A program made the translations under genes and the position numbers. A DNA stretch of 5,650 nt from Actinomycetes bacterium (lineage in GTDB: Bacteria; Actinomycetota; Acidimicrobiia; Acidimicrobiales; Microtrichaceae), in the NCBI GenBank assembly GCA_023427825.1, contig JAEZAI010000467.1, positions 1 through 5,650 of the forward strand. Reading direction: 5' to 3'. This document shows positions 1-5,568 of the stretch, one piece after another. The notes under the pieces were generated by a model. The model was not told the DNA's origin, did no database searches, and worked only from the letters and a program-made list of their open reading frames with translations. How positions within the stretch are numbered: the stretch's first letter is position 1; each line of letters begins with the position of its first letter.

Positions 1-87
1 CGGGTACGTGGTGGAGGTCGTCGGCGTCGTCGTGGTCGTCGTCGGGTACGTCGTCGACGTCGTCGTGGACGTGGTCGTCGTCGTGGT
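1..87 (-). repeat. Low-complexity Thr-rich stalk coding repeat
   Basis: On the plus strand this is an imperfect run of cgt/ggt triplets. Read in the frame of the surface-protein gene it gives residues 464-492, nearly all Thr with Ser and two Tyr-Pro pairs (STTYP-like units), directly after a CSC motif. Such segments usually act as extended, possibly glycosylated spacers between an exported domain and its anchor. The repeat continues past the window edge, so its full length is unknown. Triplet tracts of this kind can vary in copy number. Confidence 0.8.
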
Positions 88-1476
88 CTGCGGAGTGCAG
101 CTGCAGGGCGTCACGTTGGTGCCGAACGGCTTGTCGTGGAGCTCCGCACCACCGCTGTGCACGAATGCCGAGGCGTAGACGGCGCCGACCAGGTTGCCGC
201 CGCCGGTCTGTTCGAACGTGCCCCAGGGCAGCAGCACGGTGCCGGCCAGCTCGTTGGCGCCCGTGATCTTGACGCTGGTCGCCAGACCGAAGTTCCACAG
301 CGTGTAGCTCGCGTGGGTGTTGGAGTCACCGGTGAGCTTCGGCGGGTTCCAGTTGGCGGGCACGCCGGCGACGTTGATGATGAGCGGCCGGTCCGCGGAC
401 GGCGCGGCGCCGTCGCGGAACGTGATGCTCGAGAGCTTCGACAGGTCGTCGGCGGTGAGCTTGAGCACCATCTGGCCGGAGCCCGACGGGTAGATGTAGG
501 CGTCGCCCCCGGTCCAGGGAGCGGTGGGGCCGTTGGCGCCGGCCAGCGTCACCGTCGGCTCGCAGTACACGAGGCCGGCGGACAGCTCTCCCCAGCCCTT
601 GAACGCGACCTCGAAGTCGAACGTGCTGGCCCGCGTCGCGCTCTGGAGCGACTGCGAGCTGTTCTGGCCGAAGATGCGCGGCAGGGTGTCGACCGTGGCC
701 TTCTGGGCGTTGACCACGATCTGGTTGGGGTTCTGGCGCTTGGCCTCGATGCCAGCGGCGTTGCCGACCGAGACCCAGCCCTTGTCCACGGTGAGCTGGC
801 CCTTGGACGACTTGATCTGGGTCTTGCCCCGCACGAGCAGCGAGGTCGGCTGCCCGTCGGCCGGGTCGATCTTGAAGGTGCCGGCCGAGTGGATCGCCAC
901 CTGGTACTGGTCGAAGGTGAGGTCGCCACCGACGGCGACGGGGCCCTCGGCCTCGTTGGCGTTCAGGAACGCATCGCCCTTGGTGACGGCGTTGAACCCG
1001 TTGGCGGCCGTGGCCGGGTTGACCGCCGCGGCGACGCAGAACTGCACGGAGCCGATGTCGGGGGTCTCCCCGTCGACGGGCGGGATGCCGTCGACGCCGA
1101 ACGAGCCGGTCAGGGCGCTGGGCGTGATCCAGGAGTCCTTGGAGCCGGGGCCCGCCTTCACGACCACCGCGGCGATGGGCTCGGCGGACGAGAACTGGCC
1201 GCCCTGCGCAGAGGTGTCCGACAGCGACACCACCTTGGAGTTGCCGTTCGGCTCGACGTACTTGTACTTGCCCTTGTCCTTGCCCTGCGTCTGGTAGCTG
1301 TACTTGGCGACGAGCTTCGTGCCGGCGGGGCACACCGGCTCGGGCGCCGCACCGGTGCTGGCGAAGATGCCGAGTCCGAGCAGCAGCGCGCCGACGATCG
1401 CCATGGCGACGCCGCCCCGGGTGGGCGTGATCCGGGGACCGCTCGACGTGGAGCTGGGCTGGTCGGTGGTGGACAT
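1..1476 (-). CDS. Choice-of-anchor A family secreted surface protein, 3' end beyond window
   Basis: The reverse strand is open from ATG at 1476 to base 1 (492 codons) with no stop, so the C-terminus is missing. A GGAGAGG ribosome binding site lies 7 bases upstream. Residues 1-20 are polar with Arg; 23-44 are hydrophobic and end in ASTGAA, a likely Sec signal peptide or N-terminal anchor. Residues 47-147 form a separate module bounded by C49 and C147 (a disulfide is possible) with the core IAAVVVKAGPG. From about 159 the choice-of-anchor A domain begins (FNAVTKGDAFLNANEAEGPV followed by AVGGDLTF). It ends near 365-451 with the family's typical strands: LIINVAG, YTLWNFG, ANELAGTVLLPWG and GGAELHDKPF. 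A Thr/Ser/Tyr-Pro stalk starts at 464, presumably leading to a cell-wall or membrane anchor outside the window. Members are exported surface proteins; some are annotated as collagen-binding, which is not shown here. The family call is firm; the ligand and anchor type are unknown. Confidence 0.85.
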   Translation of the reverse strand, partial: MSTTDQPSSTSSGPRITPTRGGVAMAIVGALLLGLGIFASTGAAPEPVCPAGTKLVAKYSYQTQGKDKGKYKYVEPNGNSKVVSLSDTSAQGGQFSSAEPIAAVVVKAGPGSKDSWITPSALTGSFGVDGIPPVDGETPDIGSVQFCVAAAVNPATAANGFNAVTKGDAFLNANEAEGPVAVGGDLTFDQYQVAIHSAGTFKIDPADGQPTSLLVRGKTQIKSSKGQLTVDKGWVSVGNAAGIEAKRQNPNQIVVNAQKATVDTLPRIFGQNSSQSLQSATRASTFDFEVAFKGWGELSAGLVYCEPTVTLAGANGPTAPWTGGDAYIYPSGSGQMVLKLTADDLSKLSSITFRDGAAPSADRPLIINVAGVPANWNPPKLTGDSNTHASYTLWNFGLATSVKITGANELAGTVLLPWGTFEQTGGGNLVGAVYASAFVHSGGAELHDKPFGTNVTPCSCTPQTTTTTTSTTTSTTYPTTTTTTPTTSTTYP

Positions 1477-1483
1477 GGCTGGG

Positions 1484-1490
1484 CCTCTCC
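1484..1490 (-). promoter_or_regulatory. Ribosome binding site of the surface-protein gene
   Basis: GGAGAGG on the reverse strand, 7 bases before ATG 1476. It fixes the start of a gene whose frame continues out of the window. Confidence 0.75.
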
Positions 1491-1500
1491 GTCGGGGCAG

Positions 1501-1581
1501 GCGCGCTCGGGCGCGCACCTCTGCCTTCTCTGGGTCGGTCGCCCGAGCTCGGAGTTGAGAACTCGCCGAACGGCCTTCGGC
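1501..1581. repeat. Cluster of four short inverted repeats in the divergent spacer
   Basis: In the probable leader or promoter zone of the surface-protein gene there are four dyads: GCGCGC-TCGG-GCGCGC (1501-1516), the 10-base palindrome CCGAGCTCGG (1543-1552), GAGTT-GAG-AACTC (1552-1564) and GCCGAA-CGGCC-TTCGGC (1565-1581). The last three are adjacent. They could be operator half-sites or leader hairpins. In DNA this GC-rich some short palindromes arise by chance, so a function is not established. No clear -10 hexamer for the minus-strand gene was found here. Confidence 0.35.
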
Positions 1582-1639
1582 CCGAGCGTGGAGATCGACG
1601 ACGGCCGGGGCACCCCGTCCGCGCTCGGCCGCTGGACGG

Positions 1640-1683
1640 TGGCACGAACCGGGGATGCGTCCCCAGGGGTGGCTCCCTACGGT
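1640..1683 (+). promoter_or_regulatory. Shared promoter-like element, copy 1 (upstream of the DcrB-like gene)
   Basis: The 19-base block TGGCACGAACCGGGGATGC (1640-1658) is followed after 19 bases by TACGGT (1678-1683), which fits an actinobacterial -10 of the TAnnnT type. The block begins 76 bases, and TACGGT 38 bases, before ATG 1716. Nearly the same block and hexamer precede the PH-like gene and the peptidase gene. GGGGA-TGCG-TCCCC (1651-1664) is also a perfect inverted repeat here. Whether the block is an extended -35 region or a regulator site cannot be told from sequence alone. Confidence 0.6.
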
Positions 1684-1715
1684 CTCGTGCTGTCGTCGAG
1701 CGGGATCGGAGCGTG

Positions 1716-2210
1716 ATGTCGGAGCAGCGGTACCAGGGGACCATCCGTACCGACGTCCCCGCAGGGTGGTTCGTGAAGGAGTCGATCACGCTGCTCGCGC
1801 CGTCCGGGCAGGCCAACGTCATTGTCTCCAGCGAACCGCTCGATCCGACGCTCGACTCCGAGCAGTACGCCACCGCGCAGGGCGACCTGCTGCGGCGGGA
1901 GTTCCCCGGCTACGTGGAGCACCGCTTCGACCGGACCGCGGTGTTCGGGATGGACGGCTTCCTGCGGCAGTTCGAGTGGACGCCTCCGGACGGAGTGCGG
2001 GTGGCGCAGGTGCAGGCGTACGCCACCCGGGCCGGCCGCGGCTTCACCGCGACGGGGACCGCCCCGGCGACCGTCGCCGCCGAGCACACCCGGACGTTCC
2101 TCGAGGTCCTGCGCTCCATCGAGATCGACGACCTCGGCGGCCCGCCCGGTCCGGGCACCATGCCCAGGCCGCGGCGGGGGCCGGCGGCCACGGTCACCTG
2201 GACCGGTTGA
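1716..2210 (+). CDS. DcrB/DUF1795-like protein
   Basis: This encodes 164 residues. ATG 1716 was chosen because GGAG (1708-1711) lies 4 bases upstream; a GTG three bases earlier is also in frame. The pattern matches the DcrB-like fold (DUF1795). It has an early strand with PAGW (residues 15-18), a strand ending in ANVIVSSEPL (33-42), an acidic/Tyr helix (DSEQYATAQGDLLRREFPGY, 47-66), then FGMDGFLRQFEW (77-88), a strand VRVAQVQAYA, a FTATGTAP turn (110-117) and a final helix HTRTFLEVLRSIEI. No signal peptide or membrane segment is visible, so it is probably cytoplasmic. After residue 140 the tail is Gly/Pro-rich and probably disordered. Some relatives (EagR) are chaperones for type VI effectors, but nothing here supports that role. 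It carries the same promoter-like element as its two neighbours downstream. The molecular function is unknown. Confidence 0.8.
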   Translation: MSEQRYQGTIRTDVPAGWFVKESITLLAPSGQANVIVSSEPLDPTLDSEQYATAQGDLLRREFPGYVEHRFDRTAVFGMDGFLRQFEWTPPDGVRVAQVQAYATRAGRGFTATGTAPATVAAEHTRTFLEVLRSIEIDDLGGPPGPGTMPRPRRGPAATVTWTG

Positions 2211-2212
2211 CC
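2192..2212. terminator. Weak candidate hairpin at the convergent gene ends
   Basis: GGTCACC (2192-2198) can pair with GGTTGACC (2205-2212) with one bulged T and a 6-base loop, overlapping the stop codon of the DcrB-like gene. An alternative smaller stem ACCGG-TTGAC-CCGGT (2202-2216) overlaps it. There is no T-run on either side, so this is at best a weak factor-independent terminator for the convergent pair. Confidence 0.2.
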
Positions 2213-2230
2213 CGGTGGGACCGAGCCCGG

Positions 2231-2719
2231 CTACGCCGACGGCGCGGCCGGGGCCGGCGCGCCTTGCGCGGCGGTGAGCAGACGGTGCACGAGGGCCTGC
2301 ACGTCCTCCTGGCGATGCCGTTCCGTCGCGAACACCGGGGCCTCGACCGACTGCCCGTCGCACGTCGCGGTGATGTACATGCGGTACGACGACGCGATCT
2401 GGACCGAGCTCGGACGGCTCACGTAGCTGATCGGCTGCAGGTGCACGGCGGTCAGGTCCTGGACCCGGAAGGAACGCCGCCGGAAGGGCCCGGACACCAC
2501 GAGCGTGCCCGGGCTGGCGCTCGCCTTGGTCATGACCATGGCGTAGGCGGCGCCCGCGACCACCAGGACCGCGAGGACGATGCCCAGGACGGGCGCCACA
2601 CCGAAGGCGATCGCCGGGGCGAGCACGGCCGCGAAGAGCACGAACTTGCCGTCGCTCGAGTTGAAGACCCGTCGGAGGTAGAGGCCCAACGTGGGTCGGA
2701 CCACGACGTGTTGCGACAT
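2231..2719 (-). CDS. Small membrane protein with a probable bacterial PH-like domain
   Basis: This encodes 162 residues. ATG 2719 is supported by AAGGGAG 6 bases upstream. The open frame extends far beyond 2719, but that extension lies antisense to the peptidase gene and has no support. Residues 1-25 are polar with basic RR. Residues 26-63 are continuously hydrophobic with a Pro/Gly kink (LAPAIAFGVAPVLG), best read as a two-helix membrane hairpin. Residues 71-150 have the pattern of small bacterial PH-like domains: GTLVVSGPFRRRSFRVQDLT, then a strand MYITATCDGQSVEAPVF, and a closing amphipathic helix (EDVQALVHRLL). The tail is Ala/Pro-rich. The likely placement is the cytoplasmic membrane with the PH-like domain in the cytosol. 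Such domains may bind lipid or protein partners; no ligand is evident. The PH assignment comes from pattern, not a search. The gene shares its promoter-like element with the divergent peptidase/dynamin operon. Confidence 0.78.
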   Translation of the reverse strand: MSQHVVVRPTLGLYLRRVFNSSDGKFVLFAAVLAPAIAFGVAPVLGIVLAVLVVAGAAYAMVMTKASASPGTLVVSGPFRRRSFRVQDLTAVHLQPISYVSRPSSVQIASSYRMYITATCDGQSVEAPVFATERHRQEDVQALVHRLLTAAQGAPAPAAPSA

Positions 2720-2725
2720 CGTCCG

Positions 2726-2732
2726 CTCCCTT
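2726..2732 (-). promoter_or_regulatory. Ribosome binding site deciding the PH-like gene start
   Basis: AAGGGAG on the reverse strand, 6 bases before ATG 2719. It selects this start over the much longer upstream open frame. Confidence 0.75.
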
Positions 2733-2749
2733 CGCCTGACGACCGGAGC

Positions 2750-2795
2750 ACCGTAGGCATCACCGCGCGCCTGGCTGCATCCCCGATCCGTGCCA
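2750..2795 (-). promoter_or_regulatory. Shared promoter-like element, copy 2 (upstream of the PH-like gene)
   Basis: On the reverse strand TGGCACGGATCGGGGATGC (2795 down to 2777) is followed after 21 bases by TACGGT (2755 down to 2750). It differs from copy 1 in 3 of 19 positions. It begins 76 bases before ATG 2719, the same distance as copy 1 from its gene; TACGGT begins 36 bases before the ATG. The base before the block makes TTGGCA, five of six matches to TTGACA, but no good -10 lies 17 bases after it. Confidence 0.6.
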
Positions 2796-2842
2796 ACCCC
2801 GCAGCACCCTCGCCCACCCCTCGGTCGCGTCGGAGCGGCACA

Positions 2843-2887
2843 TGGCACGATCCGAGGATTCCCCGGGGAGGAGACCCCTCTTACGGT
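2843..2887 (+). promoter_or_regulatory. Shared promoter-like element, copy 3 (upstream of the peptidase/dynamin operon)
   Basis: TGGCACGATCCGAGGATTC (2843-2861) is followed after 20 bases by TACGGT (2882-2887). It matches copy 1 in 16 of 19 positions. The block begins 81 bases, and TACGGT 42 bases, before ATG 2924. Between them lie the palindrome TCCCCGGGGA (2860-2869) and an overlapping GGGG-AGGAGA-CCCC dyad (2865-2878), possible operator sites. Copies 2 and 3 point away from each other and are 47 bases apart in the divergent spacer. Confidence 0.6.
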
Positions 2888-2910
2888 CGACGCAGCACTC
2901 GTCCGACCGG

Positions 2911-2916
2911 AAGGGG
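2911..2916 (+). promoter_or_regulatory. Ribosome binding site of the C39-like peptidase gene
   Basis: AAGGGG (within GGAAGGGG), 7 bases before ATG 2924. It sets the start where the open frame alone would not decide it. Confidence 0.75.
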
Positions 2917-2923
2917 ATGACAC

Positions 2924-4183
2924 ATGTCGTTCGAGGATCAGATCGCAGACCTGGACGCGTTGGGTGTCGTCGACTCGAACGGGGACGGGATGGCCGACAC
3001 GGTCATCGCCGACCTGGACGGGGACGGCGTGGCGGACGCCGCGGTGCAGATCGATGCCACCACCGGCGGGTACTCCCTGCAGGAGGTGGCGGCGGACGGC
3101 TCGTCCGTGACGTTGTTCCACGACGCCGACGGGACGGTCGTCGAGGCCGCGTTCGTGGATGCGACGGGCGCCGTGGTCGAGATGCGCGGCGACGGCCTCG
3201 CCGACTTCCTCGAGGGGTTCGGCACGGGCGCGCAGGACACCGTGCCGGTGGACGACGGCGACCCGATCGATGGCTTCGACGAGGACGTCGTGTCGCAGGT
3301 CCCGATCCAGAGCGATCCCGACCTCTACACCACCACCGACGAGGTGACCGAGAGCGATGCCTACCGCGGGTGGGAGGCCGAGGCCGTCGGGACCGACGGG
3401 ATCGTGGGCGACGTGTCCGATGCGGACTTCTGGTTCGAGCAGTCGACCGACTTCACGTGCGCGCCCTCGGCGGCCACCCAGATCATCGAGGACTTCACCG
3501 GAGCCGACCTCCCCGACGAGTTCGACGTCGCGTCGTACGCGGCCGAGCGCGGTCTGCTGGACGAGGAGGGCATGACGATCGACGGCCTCGCCGAGGTGCT
3601 GACCGACCTCGGCGTGCCATCGCAGACGTTGCACGACCAGACCTGGGAGGACCTCCCCGGCTACCTCGACGAGGGCCGGTCGGTGGTGATGGCGGTCGAC
3701 GCAGGCGACTACTGGCCGGGCTTCACCGACGAGAGCGACGGGGTGGACCACGCCGTGCGGATCGTGGCGATCGACACCGAGCGGTGCATCGCGATCCTCT
3801 CGGACTCGGGTCACCCCGACGGCCACCAGCTCGAGGTGCCGCTCGACGCGCTGGACGAGGCGTGGAGCTCGCCGTCGGTCGACGAGACGGGCCAGGTCGT
3901 GTCGGACCGCACGCTCGTGGTGTCGGACCAGCCGGATCCCACGGTCGGCGACGCCGCCGACCCGTTCGGCGCCCCGGTCGACGACGCGATCCCCGACGTG
4001 GCGCAGGTCGGCACCGAGCCGCCGGTGCTCGACGAGGACCCGTTCGCCGTGTCGGCCACGGCCGGTGCCGACGACGAGGGCAGCCCGTTCGGGGACACCT
4101 TCTCGAACCCGCTCGGCTGGGTGATCGTGCCGGTCGTCCTGGCGGCGTCCAGGATCTTCTCGGCGGTCGCGGCGAAGCGGTGA
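2924..4183 (+). CDS. Leaderless C39-like cysteine peptidase with EF-hand-like loops and a hydrophobic C-terminal tail
   Basis: This encodes 419 residues and is strongly acidic. The N-terminus has two EF-hand/thrombospondin-like Ca loops: DSNGDGMAD (17-25) and DLDGDGVAD (30-38). D-rich turns follow (DADG 67-70, DATG 79-82). Residues 105-165 are an acidic linker. Residues 168-315 fit a papain-like C39 peptidase (Peptidase_C39_2 type): Q173 for the oxyanion hole in QSTDFTCAPSAA, nucleophile C179, a helical section, then YLDEGRSVVMAVDA, catalytic H276 in VDHAVRIVAID, and D294 in ILSDSG as the third residue. The ending VPLDALDEAWSS is also typical. An acidic/Pro linker leads to residues 396-416, a hydrophobic C-terminal stretch ending AAKR, a possible tail anchor or membrane-binding helix. 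There is no signal peptide at the start, which is odd for a C39-like enzyme. The stop overlaps the dynamin start by GTGA, so the two are probably made together. The substrate is unknown; activity is inferred from the intact triad. Confidence 0.88.
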   Translation: MSFEDQIADLDALGVVDSNGDGMADTVIADLDGDGVADAAVQIDATTGGYSLQEVAADGSSVTLFHDADGTVVEAAFVDATGAVVEMRGDGLADFLEGFGTGAQDTVPVDDGDPIDGFDEDVVSQVPIQSDPDLYTTTDEVTESDAYRGWEAEAVGTDGIVGDVSDADFWFEQSTDFTCAPSAATQIIEDFTGADLPDEFDVASYAAERGLLDEEGMTIDGLAEVLTDLGVPSQTLHDQTWEDLPGYLDEGRSVVMAVDAGDYWPGFTDESDGVDHAVRIVAIDTERCIAILSDSGHPDGHQLEVPLDALDEAWSSPSVDETGQVVSDRTLVVSDQPDPTVGDAADPFGAPVDDAIPDVAQVGTEPPVLDEDPFAVSATAGADDEGSPFGDTFSNPLGWVIVPVVLAASRIFSAVAAKR

Positions 4184-5568
4184 CGGCCCCGGCGTCCTCC
4201 GTGGTCGCCGAGGGACTGGCGGGCGCCCGTCCGTCCCTCGGTCCCGTGGCCGCCGCGCGCCTCGGCGAGGTCTGCTCCCGCGCGGACGACCCACCGTCCG
4301 TCGCCGTCGCCGGCCGGGTGTCCGCGGGCAAGTCGACGTTGGTCAACGCGGTCGTCGGCCGCCGGGTGGCGCCGACCGACGCCGGTGAGTGCACGCAGGT
4401 CGTGGCGCGCTTCCGGTTCGGGAGCGCCGAGCACGTCGTGGTCCACGGCCGCGACGGCGAGACCGCGGTGCGACGCCTGGGCGACGACGGTCGCATCCCT
4501 TCGTCGCTCGGCCGGCCCGTCGCCGAGATCGACCACATCGAGGTGTTCCTGGCCAACCGGCGCCTGCGCTCCGTCGAGATCGTGGACACCCCCGGCGTGT
4601 CGTCGGCGTCCGGGGCGGGTCAGCGGACCGAGCGGTACCTCGGCATCGACGAGGCCAGCACCGACGCGGTGGGACGAGCCGACGCCGTCCTCTACCTGCT
4701 GACCCACACCGGCCGGAGCGACGAGGCGACCGACCTGACGTCGTTCGGCGCCGCGTCGGGTGGTCGGGCCGATGCGGCGATCGGCGTCCTAGGCAAGGCG
4801 GACCTGGTCGCCGGGGGCGACCCCGCCGCGGCCGAGGAGCTGGCCACCCGGCTGGGCGACCGGCTGCACGGCGCCGTGCGCACGGTCCTGCCGCTGTGGA
4901 CGCTGGTAGCGGAGGCCGTCTCGTGCGGCCGCCTCTCCGAGGCCGATGCCCGCGCCGTCGCGGCCATCGCGGAGCTCGACGCGGCCACCCGAGAGCTCCT
5001 GCTCGCCGACGCCTCCCTGTTCGTCGATCTGGACGCACCGGTCGATCGCGCCAGCCGGGCGCGCCTGCAGGACGTGCTCGGCCACGTCGGTGCCGTTCGG
5101 GCGGTCGCGCTCGCAGCCGACGGCCTCCGAGGCGCGGCGCCGCTGGCGCAGGCCCTCGACGAGATGTCGGGCCGGTCCCGACTGGATCAGGCGATGGACG
5201 AGCTGGAGGAGCGGGCCGAGGTGTTGCGCGCCGCGCGCATGCTCGAGGCGGCGGAGGTCATCGCGTACGGAGCGGCCGACGCCGATGGTCTCCGGGACGT
5301 CGTCGAGCAGCTCCGCTCACGACCGGAGCTCCACGTGCTCGACGAGACCACGGCGCTGGACGACCTCAGGTCGGGTCGGGCCCGCTTGCGGCCCGACGTG
5401 GTCGACCGTGCGGTCGCGACCCTGGTACAACCGGCGTCGGTGGCGGACCTCGACGCTGCGATCGACCACTGGCGTGAGGTCGAGGTGCTGTGCGGTGACC
5501 CGGTGGGCGAGCGCGTGGCGCGGACGATCGGGCGGACGCTGATGCTCCGCCGCCGAGGGACCCGGTGA
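4180..5568 (+). CDS. IniC-like bacterial dynamin family GTPase
   Basis: This encodes 462 residues, starting at GTG 4180 inside the GTGA overlap with the peptidase stop, a sign of translational coupling; no ATG start competes. The GTPase domain shows the P-loop GRVSAGKST (45-53), the following NAVVGRRVAPTDAGECTQVV segment with T72 as the probable G2 threonine, G3 DTPG (136-139) and a G4-like GKAD (205-208) in place of the usual N/TKxD. The rest (about 215-462) is helical and charged, and ends with a DHWRE segment (429-433) and a basic tail (LRRRGTR), as in mycobacterial IniC (about 490 residues). There is no transmembrane segment, so it is a soluble or peripheral membrane protein. IniA and IniC belong to an operon induced by cell-wall inhibitors, and IniA has been described as a membrane-remodelling dynamin. 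Here the same role, membrane maintenance under envelope stress, is inference. Family membership is clear; strict orthology to IniC is not proven. Confidence 0.93.
   Translation: MTAPASSVVAEGLAGARPSLGPVAAARLGEVCSRADDPPSVAVAGRVSAGKSTLVNAVVGRRVAPTDAGECTQVVARFRFGSAEHVVVHGRDGETAVRRLGDDGRIPSSLGRPVAEIDHIEVFLANRRLRSVEIVDTPGVSSASGAGQRTERYLGIDEASTDAVGRADAVLYLLTHTGRSDEATDLTSFGAASGGRADAAIGVLGKADLVAGGDPAAAEELATRLGDRLHGAVRTVLPLWTLVAEAVSCGRLSEADARAVAAIAELDAATRELLLADASLFVDLDAPVDRASRARLQDVLGHVGAVRAVALAADGLRGAAPLAQALDEMSGRSRLDQAMDELEERAEVLRAARMLEAAEVIAYGAADADGLRDVVEQLRSRPELHVLDETTALDDLRSGRARLRPDVVDRAVATLVQPASVADLDAAIDHWREVEVLCGDPVGERVARTIGRTLMLRRRGTR

Noticed and set aside
1..87. CRISPR or tandem-repeat array
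   Set aside because: The repeat is triplet-based and imperfect, and it stays in the coding frame of the Thr stalk. There are no spacers.
1640..1658. Sigma-54 promoter reading of TGGCACG
   Set aside because: TGGCACG matches a -24 element, but the GC that would be -12 is four bases too far away in copies 1 and 2 and is replaced in copy 3. Actinobacteria usually lack sigma-54.
136..1716. Long plus-strand open frame (526 codons)
   Set aside because: It is antisense to the surface-protein gene. Its translation is Arg/Gly/Val-rich with no domain, as expected from a GC-rich shadow, whereas the reverse strand gives a recognisable domain and signal peptide.
326..1873. Long minus-strand open frame (515 codons) in another frame
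   Set aside because: The translation is Arg/His/Pro-rich low complexity and runs through two gene starts. It is an out-of-frame shadow of the surface-protein gene.
2842..4179. Long N-terminal extension of the dynamin to 908 residues
   Set aside because: The extension is an Arg/Gly-rich out-of-frame reading of the peptidase gene. The dynamin domain and the GTGA overlap place the start at 4180.
2720..4294. N-terminal extension of the PH-like protein to 687 residues
   Set aside because: The extension is antisense to the peptidase gene and has shadow composition. ATG 2719 has its own good ribosome binding site and promoter-like element.
4389..5477. 362-codon plus-strand frame and several minus-strand frames over the dynamin gene
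   Set aside because: All have shadow composition and no motif, while the 4180-5568 frame has all G motifs.
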